Of a stretch of DNA of 64,000 nt, positions 37,741 through 46,968 are shown in pieces (positions within the stretch are counted from its first letter, which is position 1; every line of letters begins with the position of its first letter). The stretch comes from JAZGGS01 sp963714405. GTDB lineage: Bacteria > Bacteroidota > Ignavibacteria > Ignavibacteriales > Ignavibacteriaceae. The stretch is taken from the NCBI GenBank assembly GCA_963714405.1, contig CAVQOH010000002.1, positions 682,001 through 746,000 of the forward strand. The letters are read 5' to 3'. Below the pieces are notes generated by a model. It did no database searches. It was given only the letters and a program-made list of their open reading frames with translations, and had not been told where the DNA came from. The position numbers and the translations under genes were made by a program.

Positions 37741-38790
37741 TTGACAAAGTTAAAAAATGATCTGTTCCTGAGAGCATGCAAAAGAAAACCTGTTGAACGT
37801 ACACCTGTTTGGATAATGAGGCAGGCAGGAAGATATTTACCTGAATACAGAGAAATACGAAAAAAAACTGATTTTCTTACAATGTGTAAAACCCCTGAGC
37901 TTGCGGCTGAAGTAACAATTCAACCTGTTGATATTTTAGGTGTAGATGCAGCAATTATTTTTTCTGATATTCTTGTTATACCAGAAGCAATGGGAATGCA
38001 TCTTGAAATGAATGATGGTGTAGGACCAGTTTTTAATAATCCAATAAGAGATAAACAAGCTGCAAAACGGTTAAAAAAAATAAATCCTGATAAAAATTTA
38101 AAATATGTCCTCGATGCTATTTCATTAACTAAGAAAGAGCTGGGTGGAAGAGTTCCGCTGATTGGTTTTAGCGGTGCACCGTGGACTCTCCTAACTTATA
38201 TGGTTGAGGGACAAGGTTCAAAATCATTCTCTAATGTGAAAAAACTTATTTATGATAATCCCGAGCTTGCACACAACTTGCTTGAAAAATTAACTGATGC
38301 CGTGGCGGATTATCTTTCTGCACAGCTAGAAGAAGGAGCCGATGCAGTGCAGATTTTTGATACCTGGGCTGGAATTTTATCACCTCGTGATTACCTGGTT
38401 TTTGCTCTTCAATATGTGACGCAATTAATTTCAAAAATACAAAGAAGCAACCAGCCGATAATATATTTTCCGAAGGGGGTTCATTACAGGATGAGAACAA
38501 CCGCTGATTGCGGTGCTGATGTTATTGGCGTTGACTGGACAATGGATATGGCAAAAACCAGGGATAAAATCGGGAACAAAGTTGCAATCCAGGGAAATCT
38601 TGATCCTACGGTACTTTACGCAGAACCAAACTTTATAAAGAGAGAAGCAAAAAAGGTTCTGGATTCTTACGGTAAAGGCAGCGGACATATATTTAATCTT
38701 GGTCATGGTATTCTGCCTGATGTAAACCCGGAACATGCAATAGTATTAGTTGATTATATTAAAAATAACACAAAAAAATATCACAAATAA
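37741..38790 (+). CDS. hemE: Uroporphyrinogen decarboxylase
   Basis: The protein has 349 residues from TTG 37741, with GGAG nine bases upstream. The signature MRQAGRYLPEYRE lies near residue 30, followed by IIFSDILVIPEAMGM and GFSGAPWTLLTYM; the C-terminal GHIFNLGHGILPDV is diagnostic. It converts uroporphyrinogen III to coproporphyrinogen III in the cytosol. It follows the TetR-HemD gene by 10 bases and precedes hemN. Confidence 0.96.
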   Translation: MTKLKNDLFLRACKRKPVERTPVWIMRQAGRYLPEYREIRKKTDFLTMCKTPELAAEVTIQPVDILGVDAAIIFSDILVIPEAMGMHLEMNDGVGPVFNNPIRDKQAAKRLKKINPDKNLKYVLDAISLTKKELGGRVPLIGFSGAPWTLLTYMVEGQGSKSFSNVKKLIYDNPELAHNLLEKLTDAVADYLSAQLEEGADAVQIFDTWAGILSPRDYLVFALQYVTQLISKIQRSNQPIIYFPKGVHYRMRTTADCGADVIGVDWTMDMAKTRDKIGNKVAIQGNLDPTVLYAEPNFIKREAKKVLDSYGKGSGHIFNLGHGILPDVNPEHAIVLVDYIKNNTKKYHK

Positions 38791-38840
38791 ATCACAATAG
38801 TTAGTGATATAACTCTATGTATTGAAAGAGAAAGAAATTG

Positions 38841-40217
38841 ATGTTTGAAATAGATTTAAAAAAATTCAGCAGATATGATAAACCGGGACCGCGCTATACA
38901 AGCTACCCGACCGCACCTCAGTTTAATGAGTCCTTTACACAAAAAGATTTCGCTGATGAGATTATAAAAACTAACAGCAACAGTTTTGCCCCAGATATTT
39001 CTCTTTATTTTCATCTTCCTTACTGTGATACGCTTTGTTACTTTTGCGGCTGTAACATGCTTATAACAAGGAACCGGGATAGAATTAATGAATATATTGA
39101 TTATTTAAAAAAAGAAATTGATCTGCTTAAAAAATACATTTCACCTGAAAGAAAAATCACACAGCATCATTGGGGAGGCGGAACGCCTACTCACCTGAAT
39201 CCCGATGAGATAAACCGTTTAACTTCTTATATAAACAATTCATTTGAGTTTAAGGAAAATTCTGAGAACAGTTGTGAAATTGATCCAAGAGAATTAACCA
39301 AAGCGCATCTTGAAGCATTAAGAAACAATGGGTTTAACAGAATAAGCATGGGTGTGCAGGATTTTAACGAAAAAGTGCAAAAAGCTGTAAATAGAATTCA
39401 ACCTGAAGATATCACACGGCAAACTGTGATATGGGTTAAAGAGCTTGGTTTTAAAAGCATTAATCTTGATTTGATTTACGGGTTGCCATTTCAAACTGTT
39501 GACTCATTTGCGAATACTGTTGAAAAAATAATTGATATTTCACCGGATAGAATTGCAGTTTTTAATTATGCACATGTTCCGTGGATGAAAAAACACCAGG
39601 AACTTATTAATAAAGCAGATCTTCCCGCTGCAGAAGTAAAACTTGAAATTCTAAAAAACACAATTGAGACGCTTACAAATACAGGTTATGAATTTATAGG
39701 TATGGATCACTTTGCTAAACCGGATGATGAATTAACAAGAGCACTAAAAGAAAAAAAATTATACAGGAATTTTCAGGGTTACAGTACAAATGTAGGAGCT
39801 GATCTTTACGCGTTTGGAATTTCCTCAATAAGCCAGTTACAAAATGTTTATGCACAAAACTTTAAATCCGAAAAGGAATATTACAAAACTATTGATAGTG
39901 GAATGATTCCTACTTCAAAGGGTTATAGGTTAAGCGAAGATGATCAAATACGCCGTGAAGTTATTATGAAGATTATGTGTGATTTTGAACTCAATTATAA
40001 ATCAATTGAAGAAAAGTATAACATTAATTTTAAAGAATATTTTGCAAACGGATTAGAAAATCTTAAAGCATTTGAAGGTGATGGCCTTCTGGCTTTTAAC
40101 AACGGCGGTTTTAAAGTAAAGGATATGGGAAGACTGCTTATCCGAAATATTGCAATAAACTTTGATGGGTACATAGAACGGCAAGAAGATACCGCTAAAT
40201 ATTCCAGAACTGTTTGA
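38841..40217 (+). CDS. hemN: Oxygen-independent coproporphyrinogen III dehydrogenase (radical SAM)
   Basis: The protein has 458 residues from ATG 38841; a TTG codon immediately before is a less likely start. The N-terminal YDKPGPRYTSYPTAPQF is the classical HemN opening. The radical-SAM cluster is in FHLPYCDTLCYFCGC (CxxxCxxC, then C), followed by GGGTPTHL and ISMGVQDF. The C-terminal HemN domain is complete. It oxidatively decarboxylates coproporphyrinogen III without oxygen, so the pathway can run anaerobically, although a FAD-type HemG nearby normally uses oxygen. It is the last gene of this operon. Confidence 0.95.
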   Translation: MFEIDLKKFSRYDKPGPRYTSYPTAPQFNESFTQKDFADEIIKTNSNSFAPDISLYFHLPYCDTLCYFCGCNMLITRNRDRINEYIDYLKKEIDLLKKYISPERKITQHHWGGGTPTHLNPDEINRLTSYINNSFEFKENSENSCEIDPRELTKAHLEALRNNGFNRISMGVQDFNEKVQKAVNRIQPEDITRQTVIWVKELGFKSINLDLIYGLPFQTVDSFANTVEKIIDISPDRIAVFNYAHVPWMKKHQELINKADLPAAEVKLEILKNTIETLTNTGYEFIGMDHFAKPDDELTRALKEKKLYRNFQGYSTNVGADLYAFGISSISQLQNVYAQNFKSEKEYYKTIDSGMIPTSKGYRLSEDDQIRREVIMKIMCDFELNYKSIEEKYNINFKEYFANGLENLKAFEGDGLLAFNNGGFKVKDMGRLLIRNIAINFDGYIERQEDTAKYSRTV

Positions 40218-40226
40218 AAAAAAGAA

Positions 40227-40245
40227 CCCCGCAAGGTTAGCGGGG
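40227..40245 (-). terminator. Intrinsic terminator for the lipoprotein cluster
   Basis: The stem CCCCGC/GCGGGG has a seven-base loop. On the minus strand it is followed by TTCTTTTTTTC, so it terminates transcription coming from the three lipoprotein genes. On the plus strand the stem is 10 bases past hemN but has no T-run, so it could only weakly end that operon. Confidence 0.8.
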
Positions 40246-40291
40246 CTTGGGAGGGGAAGTTATGAGATAGTAGCTCAGGGCAGAAGAGGAA

Positions 40292-40861
40292 TTATAAATT
40301 GTTATGAATTTTTTGTGGATCATAATCAGGTATTCTTAACTTCATACTTGTAATACTAACACCATCCAAAGAAACTGAATAAGTAACACCTAGCTGCATT
40401 CTATCACTTCTACCAGAAAATGTATAATATATTGTTAATGGCGCAGCAACATCTCCATTAAGGAAAAGTGTGTTTTTTGTATCAGTTTTAACAAACCAGC
40501 GGTTTCTGGCAGTTTCTTCACCACAGCTCAGTTCTGCATCCATACTTAATCCTACTGTAACCCGGTATTGCGGATTTGGAGGGAACGGATCCAGCTGATC
40601 AACTTTGTGCTGTACTGCTACTTCTCCGGCAACTGTAAAACATTCAGGATAAAATGACAAGTAAGGGGAAGTAAGTTCATTTTCAAATCTTAAAACAATG
40701 GGAATGTCCTTATCAGGTGTTAAATTCTTTACTGCTGTGTTTTGGTTAACAGCTTGTACAACAGGAGATTCTGGGGAAAGAGGATCCGTTATAGTGTTCT
40801 CCTGGCACCCTATAACAAAAGCGATTGAGAAAACAGCGAGTAAGATAAACAGGTTTTTCAT
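40292..40861 (-). CDS. Small envelope lipoprotein, tandem paralogue 3
   Basis: The protein has 189 residues. The lipoprotein signal MKNLFILLAVFSIAFVIGC is followed by QENTITDPLSPE, near-identical to the other two lipoproteins upstream. The rest is beta-rich, with RFENELTSPYLSF and AELSCGEETARNRWFVKTDT. The block NRWF plus a later YSVSLDGVSIT-like strand is shared with paralogue 2. The RBS AGGAG lies 8-12 bases before the ATG. I know no function; it appears to be a secreted or surface lipoprotein with a single beta domain. It shares one probable transcript with its paralogues. Confidence 0.75.
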   Translation of the reverse strand: MKNLFILLAVFSIAFVIGCQENTITDPLSPESPVVQAVNQNTAVKNLTPDKDIPIVLRFENELTSPYLSFYPECFTVAGEVAVQHKVDQLDPFPPNPQYRVTVGLSMDAELSCGEETARNRWFVKTDTKNTLFLNGDVAAPLTIYYTFSGRSDRMQLGVTYSVSLDGVSITSMKLRIPDYDPQKIHNNL

Positions 40862-40898
40862 TTTATGTACTCCTATAATAAATTATTAAATAAATTAA

Positions 40899-41483
40899 TT
40901 ATTGGGCAACTGTTCCTGCCGAGTGTTGCCTTGGGAAATATGAGCTGATTTCAAGTAAAGTTACTTGTTCCAAATCAACCTGAAATGTTAACGCTAAATG
41001 CAAGTGATCATCTCTTCCTTCAACATTATAATACTGTACAAAAGTAACCGGCTCACCTTTAATCAGACGAAATGTTTTTTGGGTTAGCTCACTTATAAAC
41101 CAGCGATTTCTATTATTCTCCATATCGAATAATTCTGCATTAACCTGCAGATCTACATTAACCTTATGTGTAGCAAAGGGTTGTTCTGATAATGAGATCT
41201 GAACCTGATGCTTAACTTCTATTGTACCTTTGGCAACAAGATAAGCGTTAGGAGAATAGTAAAGAGTTATAATTTGCTGAAATGTTATAATGTTAGGATT
41301 TTCTTTTGGTTCCCCTGGTTTTGTTTTATCCACCGCTACATTTGTAACAGCCTGTGTGGTGGCTAGTTCTGTTGTTAGTGGTTCAGTAATATTATTTTCC
41401 TGGCATCCAGCAAAAAACATTATGGAAAACACACTAAATAATAATATTATATACACGGTTATTAGCATAAATAGATTTTTCAT
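40899..41483 (-). CDS. Small envelope lipoprotein, tandem paralogue 2
   Basis: The protein has 194 residues. The signal segment ends in MFFAGC, followed by QENNITEPLTTELA. Shared features with paralogue 3 are a hydrophobic-polar alternating body, VQISLSEQPFATHKVNV (matching a similar strand), NRWFISELT and a C-terminal FQVDLEQVTLLEIS strand. It has a strong AAGGAG site. The signal peptide is longer than in its neighbours, with an internal hydrophobic repeat (ITVYIILLFSVFSIMFF). The function is unknown. Confidence 0.75.
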   Translation of the reverse strand: MKNLFMLITVYIILLFSVFSIMFFAGCQENNITEPLTTELATTQAVTNVAVDKTKPGEPKENPNIITFQQIITLYYSPNAYLVAKGTIEVKHQVQISLSEQPFATHKVNVDLQVNAELFDMENNRNRWFISELTQKTFRLIKGEPVTFVQYYNVEGRDDHLHLALTFQVDLEQVTLLEISSYFPRQHSAGTVAQ

Positions 41484-41521
41484 TTTAAATACTCCTTTAT
41501 AAAGGTTATTAAAAAAATTAT

Positions 41522-42058
41522 TTACTGTGAAACGTTTTCGCTCGTATATAGTCTTGTCATCTTAAGCCACATTCCATCTAGCAGAATATTATTTCCTGTT
41601 ACAATAAACCTGCAAACCAGGTACATATAATCATCCCTATCCTGCACCTTAAAATATTTTGTTAGATAGTGAATTTGTTCTGTTTGAACATCAACTTTAT
41701 CTTCAGATATTTCACTGATATGCCAGATGGGATCTGTAATAGAATTTCTCTCAAACAGTTCTGCTTCAATAGAAAGTTTAAGATTTACGAAATATGGAGA
41801 AAACGGATTTGTTGGATCGGTATAAACTAATCTATGTTCATACTCAATCTGCCCCCTTAACTGCAAGCAGCAATTAAACGGACGACTTGGATCTCTAAGC
41901 GTACCTTCAAGTTTTATAAAATCATGAAGATATGTGCCCTGCTGAAAATTATCTTTCTGTGCAACTTCTGTAGCCAGCGGTTCTGTAATATTATTCTCCT
42001 GGCATCCAAAAGAGAACAATAAAAAACATGCAGAGAGGGTTAAAAATAGATTTTTCAT
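41522..42058 (-). CDS. Small envelope lipoprotein, tandem paralogue 1 (first gene of cluster)
   Basis: The protein has 178 residues. The signal MKNLFLTLSACFLLFSFGC is followed by QENNITEPLATEVAQ. The body contains CCLQLRGQIEYEHRL and KLSIEAELFERN, similar in order to AELF/NRW blocks of the other two, and a final LLDGMWLKMTRL strand. An ideal AAGGAG ribosome site lies 7-12 bases before the ATG. The gene lies 89 bases downstream of the nearest TGTAACA box of a 21-bp-spaced array, so it is the likely target of the adjacent AraC-type regulator. Confidence 0.75.
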   Translation of the reverse strand: MKNLFLTLSACFLLFSFGCQENNITEPLATEVAQKDNFQQGTYLHDFIKLEGTLRDPSRPFNCCLQLRGQIEYEHRLVYTDPTNPFSPYFVNLKLSIEAELFERNSITDPIWHISEISEDKVDVQTEQIHYLTKYFKVQDRDDYMYLVCRFIVTGNNILLDGMWLKMTRLYTSENVSQ

Positions 42059-42146
42059 TTTGCGCTCCTTCTTTGCTTATGGAACAATTGTTAATTAAAA
42101 CTCAAAAACAATGAACAAAAGAAAGTGCGTCACTACATATGAACAA

Positions 42147-42216
42147 TGTAACAAAAGCTTGTACTGTTGTAACAATCTCTATAAATATTGTAACAACCTG
42201 TTGCACTATTGTAACA
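42147..42216 (-). promoter_or_regulatory. Four TGTAACA boxes at exact 21-bp spacing (candidate operator array)
   Basis: TGTAACA occurs at 42147, 42168, 42189 and 42210, each start exactly 21 bases from the next. Boxes 2-4 extend to TTGTAACA. All four face the same way and the same helical face, as tandem AraC-family half-sites do (21 bp between AraC I1 and I2). The array ends 89 bases upstream of the first lipoprotein start and 188 bases after the AraC-type hybrid regulator gene. A palindrome (gttgttaaaacaac) follows at 42219-42232. The rest of the 345-base gap (42059-42403) is AT-rich with no gene seen. Confidence 0.7.
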
Positions 42217-42403
42217 TGTTGTTAAAACAACTTGATTTTAAGGGGTATTATTTTATACACTGAAATTGAATTATAATGAAAGACTATAACGGGATGATTT
42301 GTAGAGGAGTTCTAAAAATTACAAAATATTGTAAGAAAGTGAGGTGAATTATTATTTTGGATTAGCATATTTAGCGGATTTATTTAGGGTTTTAATAGTC
42401 ATT

Positions 42404-45400
42404 TTAGTCCACCAACTCACTAGGTGGAAAGCCATATTGCTCTTTAAAACATCTTGAAAAATATGCGGGGCTGGAAAACCCTAACGAATATGCTATTTCA
42501 GAAATTGTTGCTCCATGTTTTTCAAGCTTTTCTTTTGCTTTATTAAGTTTTACAGATCTTATATAATAAGTAGCTGATTGCCCGGTTAATGCTTTTAATT
42601 TTCTATGAATTTGCATTCTGCTCATCCCAACTTCACTACCAAAATCCTCTATATTAAACTCTTCTTCAGAAATATGATTTTCAATTACTTTCATAATTTT
42701 GATCATAAATTGTTCATCCAGGTTGCTTATTTTTTTATCATCATCTTTAACTTTAATAATTTTTCCGCCGCCGTACTTTTTCTGAAGTTTCCTCCGCACA
42801 TTTATTAAATTTTTAATTCTTATCTGTAATTCTTTTGTATCAAACGGCTTCGTAAGATAAGCATCCGCACCTGTTTCCAGACCTTCAAGTTTACTTTCCT
42901 GTTCGGTTTTTGCAGTTAATAGAATAATTGGAATATGACTTGTTGGTTCATCATTTTTTAACTTCCTGGCAAGTTCATTCCCGTCCATCTTTGGCATCAT
43001 TACATCACTAATAATCAAATCCGGAATTATTGCTTTAGCTTTACGCACTCCCTGCTCGCCATTTGCTGCTTCTTCAATGTAGTAATCGCTCTCTAGAGAA
43101 TCTTTTACATACTCTCTAACATCTGTATTGTCTTCAACAATAAGAATTATAATTTTATCTTTATCAAAAATTTCTGAGGAAGATTTTTCAAGAAGCAAAG
43201 AATCCCATTCAGAATTATTATCAACAACAACTTTTTTCTTCTTTGTTGGTACAATAGATTCCACAATTTCATTTTCCTGAAGGTGATCTTTACCCAAGAG
43301 TAAGATAACTGTTACCTCTGTCCATTTTTCCAGCTTGCTTTCCACCTTAATCACTCCCTTGTGCAGCTCAACTAATTCCTTAGATAATGCCAAACCAATG
43401 CCTGATCCACCGTGAGTTTTTGAGCGGGGACTATCTACCTGGTAAAACCTGTCAAACAACATTGGTATTTCTTTTTCTGGAATTCCAATACCGGAATCTT
43501 TAATTTTAATTTCTACAGAGTTATGCTCTGTTTCCTTAATACTAACAATAATGCTGCCTCCCTCAGGTGTAAACTTAAAAGCATTGGATATTAAATTTGT
43601 AAATACTTTCTCCATCTTTTCTTTATCAAAGTAAAGCTCAATATCATCCTTATCGCTTTTTACTCTAAGAGTTATATCTTTCTTTTCGGCAAATGATTCA
43701 AAGGACATTGCTACTCCCTTTATAAAGGGCACAATGTTATATTTAGATGCTTTAAGTTCAAGCTTTCCTGCCTCAAGTTTAGATATATCTAATAACTGAT
43801 TTATTAGATCCAATAACCGGTTAGCATTTTTATTTATTGTGTTTGCGTGTTTTCTTATCTCTTCTCTAGAAGAATTTATTGCAATACTTTCACTCGGACC
43901 AAGTATTAATGTGAGGGGTGTTCTAAATTCGTGAGAGATGTTAGTAAAAAAACGTGATTTCATCTGATCAACCTCTTCCAGTTTTTCAGAATGTTCGTGC
44001 TCAAGTATAAGCTGTTGTTTTAATCGCTGGCGATTAAGATAAAATCGTGTAGAGGAATAAAATATTGAGGCTAAAATAATTCCATAAAGTATATAAGCCC
44101 ACCAATTTTTCCACCAGGGTGGATTAATAATAATTCTTAGAAATGCTCCATCTTCATTCCAGATACCGTCATTATTTGAACCTTTAACACGGAAAGTATA
44201 TTCCCCGGGATCCAGGTTCGTATATGTTGCAAATCTTCTGTCTGCATTTGTATAATTCCAGTCATCATCAAAGCCTTCAAGTTTATGTGCATACTTGTTT
44301 TTACCCGGAATGTGAAAATCGAGAGCTGCAAATTCAAAAGATATTACATTATCATCATGAGCAAGCTGTATTTCACTGGTCTCAGAAATGGAATTAGTAA
44401 GGATTGTACGATTTATAGATTTATTAAACCCTGCTGTTATGGTGTTATGCAGCAATTGAAATTCTGTAATAACAACCGGCGGGATATAAGTATTATCTCT
44501 TATACTATCAGGATGAAATATATTAAAACCATTGCTTCCTCCAAAAAGCATTTCTCCATTTCTGCATTTGTAATATGCCCATTGGTTAAATTCGTTACCT
44601 TGTAACCCATCATTTTCATCATAGTTTCTGAATGTAAAATTTGTTGGATTAAACTTTGAGATTCCTTTGTTGGTGCTTAGCCATAGATTGCCATAATCAT
44701 CCTCCAGTATTCCAAGAATCATATTATTTGGTAATCCATCAGATTTTTTATATGAATAAAAAATTTCATTTTCTCTATCAAATTTGTTTAAACCATCTTC
44801 CGTTCCTACCCATAGAATTCCAGCGTTATCTTCATAGACACAAGAAACAACATTATTGCTCAAGCTTGTAGAATCACCAGGTCTGTTTTGATAATAAATG
44901 AATTGTTTTTTCTTTTTATCATATCTACATAATCCACCACCATGCGTACCAATCCACAGAACTCCTCTTCTATCTTCATAAACTGAATAAACTTTTTCAG
45001 AACCAATACCCGATTTATCATCAGGATTGCGTGATAAGCGAGTAAATTTTTCACTTTTTATATCAAAAGTATTCAATCCGCCTTCAGATGTGCCGATCCA
45101 AAGCACCCCGGAATTATCCTTAAATACTAGAGAAATCCTATCTTCACTAATGCTATTCGTATTATTAGGATCATGAGTAAAGTGAGTAAATTTTTTTGTA
45201 GTTAAGTTAAGTTTATTTAATCCGCCACCATCCGTACCAATCCAGAGATTATTAAAGTTATCTTTGCAAATAGAATAAACTATGTTGTTACTTAAACCTT
45301 TGGTATTACTAGGTTTACTTATGTAGTGGATGAATTTATCACTATCCCTTTTTAAAATGTTTAATCCGGCATCTTCAGTTCCAATCCAAATAGAACCGTA

Positions 45401-46537
45401 GTTATCTTCGCAAAATGATCTGATCTTATTACTGTTAATACTTTCCGGATCATCAGCAATTTGACAATAATGTTTAAATTTTTTCTTTCCGGGATCGTAT
45501 TTATTTAATCCGCCGACCCAGGTTCCAATCCATATTATCCCCGATCTATCTTCGCACAAAGCAAAAACCCCATTATCATTTAAGCTAAAGGGGTTGTCAA
45601 GTTCGGGTATATAACGATAGAACCTGTTCTTTTGCTTATCAAACCTGTTTAAACCTCCCTGGTAAGTACCAATCCAAATAGATCCTCTACTGTCTTCTAA
45701 TAGGGCATAAATATAATCATCACTAATACTAAACGGATTACTACTATTTAATCTATAATGAGTAAAATTTTCGGTTTCAGGATTTAATATGTTTAATCCG
45801 CCGCCGTGAGTACCAACCCACAAAAACCCATCTTTATCCTCAATTAAACAAATTACTTTATTATGGTTAATACTTCTAGGATTCGAAGAGCTGTTTACAT
45901 ATCTAATAAACTTATTATCCTTTTCACTAAATTTATTTAGTCCGTTAGATGTGCCAATCCAGAGTATCCCTTTTTTATCTTCATAAATACAGTTAACAAT
46001 ATTACCACTAATGCTCTCAGGATTAAGGGAGTCATTTTTAAAACGAATAAAGCGATTGTTATTTTTATCAAGTTTGTTAAGTCCATCTGCAGTACCAATC
46101 CACACTTGGTTACTCTTGCTGCAATGAACAGATAATATTTCGTTATTACTTATACTTTCAGTATCTCTTTCACTGTTTACATAGCGGGTGAATTTTCCTG
46201 TGTTTCTATTAAACTTATTTAGGCCGTTATTCCAGGTTCCAACCCAGATATTTCCTTCTCCATCTTCACATAAAGCGCGTATACTATTGCTGCTTATAGT
46301 TGTTGAATCATCAGAATTGTGAATATATGTCGTAAAAGAATATCCATCATAACGGTTTAAACCATCATAGGTGCCGAACCATAAAAATCCACGGCTATCC
46401 TGCAGGATAGCCATAACGGTAGTTGCGGATAGCCCTTCTTCAACTGAAAGATGCTCAAATTGGATTTGATCTGTTTGGGCAAAACATAACAGGGAAAACA
46501 AAAAATAAAAAAGTAGTATTCTCAAATATCTGGCCAA
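42404..46537 (-). CDS. Hybrid two-component system regulator (propeller sensor, kinase, receiver, AraC HTH)
   Basis: The protein has 1377 residues. A signal peptide (LRILLFYFLFSLLCFA) precedes two periplasmic beta-propellers built from 13 visible IGTxxGGLNKF-type repeats (about 25-690). A Y_Y_Y domain (about 725-805), one membrane helix (about 815-833) and HisKA with ISHEFRTPLTLI (about 864) follow. HATPase has DSGIGI and GSGIGLALS (about 970-1080). The receiver phospho-Asp is in LIISDVMMPK (about 1124-1235), and the AraC helix-turn-helix ends the chain (about 1292-1375; ISEIAYSLGFSSPAYFSRCF). It joins extracellular sensing and DNA binding in one chain. Such HTCS proteins normally sense glycans, but no susCD or glycosidase genes adjoin; three lipoprotein genes and a 21-bp box array do. 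Confidence 0.95.
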   Translation of the reverse strand: MARYLRILLFYFLFSLLCFAQTDQIQFEHLSVEEGLSATTVMAILQDSRGFLWFGTYDGLNRYDGYSFTTYIHNSDDSTTISSNSIRALCEDGEGNIWVGTWNNGLNKFNRNTGKFTRYVNSERDTESISNNEILSVHCSKSNQVWIGTADGLNKLDKNNNRFIRFKNDSLNPESISGNIVNCIYEDKKGILWIGTSNGLNKFSEKDNKFIRYVNSSSNPRSINHNKVICLIEDKDGFLWVGTHGGGLNILNPETENFTHYRLNSSNPFSISDDYIYALLEDSRGSIWIGTYQGGLNRFDKQKNRFYRYIPELDNPFSLNDNGVFALCEDRSGIIWIGTWVGGLNKYDPGKKKFKHYCQIADDPESINSNKIRSFCEDNYGSIWIGTEDAGLNILKRDSDKFIHYISKPSNTKGLSNNIVYSICKDNFNNLWIGTDGGGLNKLNLTTKKFTHFTHDPNNTNSISEDRISLVFKDNSGVLWIGTSEGGLNTFDIKSEKFTRLSRNPDDKSGIGSEKVYSVYEDRRGVLWIGTHGGGLCRYDKKKKQFIYYQNRPGDSTSLSNNVVSCVYEDNAGILWVGTEDGLNKFDRENEIFYSYKKSDGLPNNMILGILEDDYGNLWLSTNKGISKFNPTNFTFRNYDENDGLQGNEFNQWAYYKCRNGEMLFGGSNGFNIFHPDSIRDNTYIPPVVITEFQLLHNTITAGFNKSINRTILTNSISETSEIQLAHDDNVISFEFAALDFHIPGKNKYAHKLEGFDDDWNYTNADRRFATYTNLDPGEYTFRVKGSNNDGIWNEDGAFLRIIINPPWWKNWWAYILYGIILASIFYSSTRFYLNRQRLKQQLILEHEHSEKLEEVDQMKSRFFTNISHEFRTPLTLILGPSESIAINSSREEIRKHANTINKNANRLLDLINQLLDISKLEAGKLELKASKYNIVPFIKGVAMSFESFAEKKDITLRVKSDKDDIELYFDKEKMEKVFTNLISNAFKFTPEGGSIIVSIKETEHNSVEIKIKDSGIGIPEKEIPMLFDRFYQVDSPRSKTHGGSGIGLALSKELVELHKGVIKVESKLEKWTEVTVILLLGKDHLQENEIVESIVPTKKKKVVVDNNSEWDSLLLEKSSSEIFDKDKIIILIVEDNTDVREYVKDSLESDYYIEEAANGEQGVRKAKAIIPDLIISDVMMPKMDGNELARKLKNDEPTSHIPIILLTAKTEQESKLEGLETGADAYLTKPFDTKELQIRIKNLINVRRKLQKKYGGGKIIKVKDDDKKISNLDEQFMIKIMKVIENHISEEEFNIEDFGSEVGMSRMQIHRKLKALTGQSATYYIRSVKLNKAKEKLEKHGATISEIAYSLGFSSPAYFSRCFKEQYGFPPSELVD

Positions 46538-46650
46538 ATGTGATTTTATCTTAATGTTTATTATTAATCTAAATTTAAATATACTCTTTCAATTCTACTA
46601 GAATGTTAGTTTACCTTAAGTCAACCATTCTAAATAAACGATGTTACTAA

Positions 46651-46968
46651 CTATCTTGCAACAATTATTCTAGGTGGTGCATCCGGCCAATTGCTAGGTA
46701 CACCGCCCTCTAAGCATATTTCATAATATGTTGACCACTTTTCAGGCTCATCTTTAATTGTAAAATCAACGCTATTGTGGCCTGCTTCAATACGCACTTT
46801 TAGGTGTATAGATTCAATTTCAAAAATGTTTATCGCATCTCTAATGAGAATACAAAAATTCCCACCTACTGCTGAAAAATTTACTGTTTTTCCTGGTTTG
46901 ATGCTCAGCGGGTTTGGTAGGGCAAAATTATCGCGCGCTGCATTAAGATCTATTGTATGATCTGCCAT
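46651..46968 (-). CDS. Hypothetical small protein (105 aa)
   Basis: The protein has 105 residues and no signal peptide or membrane segment. Text such as KPGKTVNFSAVGGNFCILI and EAGHNSVDFTIKDEPEK, ending in PPRIIVAR, suggests a small all-beta domain, possibly cupredoxin- or Ig-like in shape, without recognisable metal ligands. It ends 114 bases before the HTCS start on the same strand and may be cotranscribed with it. I do not recognise the family. Confidence 0.6.
   Translation of the reverse strand: MADHTIDLNAARDNFALPNPLSIKPGKTVNFSAVGGNFCILIRDAINIFEIESIHLKVRIEAGHNSVDFTIKDEPEKWSTYYEICLEGGVPSNWPDAPPRIIVAR

Noticed and set aside
42219..42232. Palindrome gttgttaaaacaac next to the TGTAACA boxes as a separate operator
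   Set aside because: It is short and AT-rich and may be a chance extension of the last box. I kept it only as a note.
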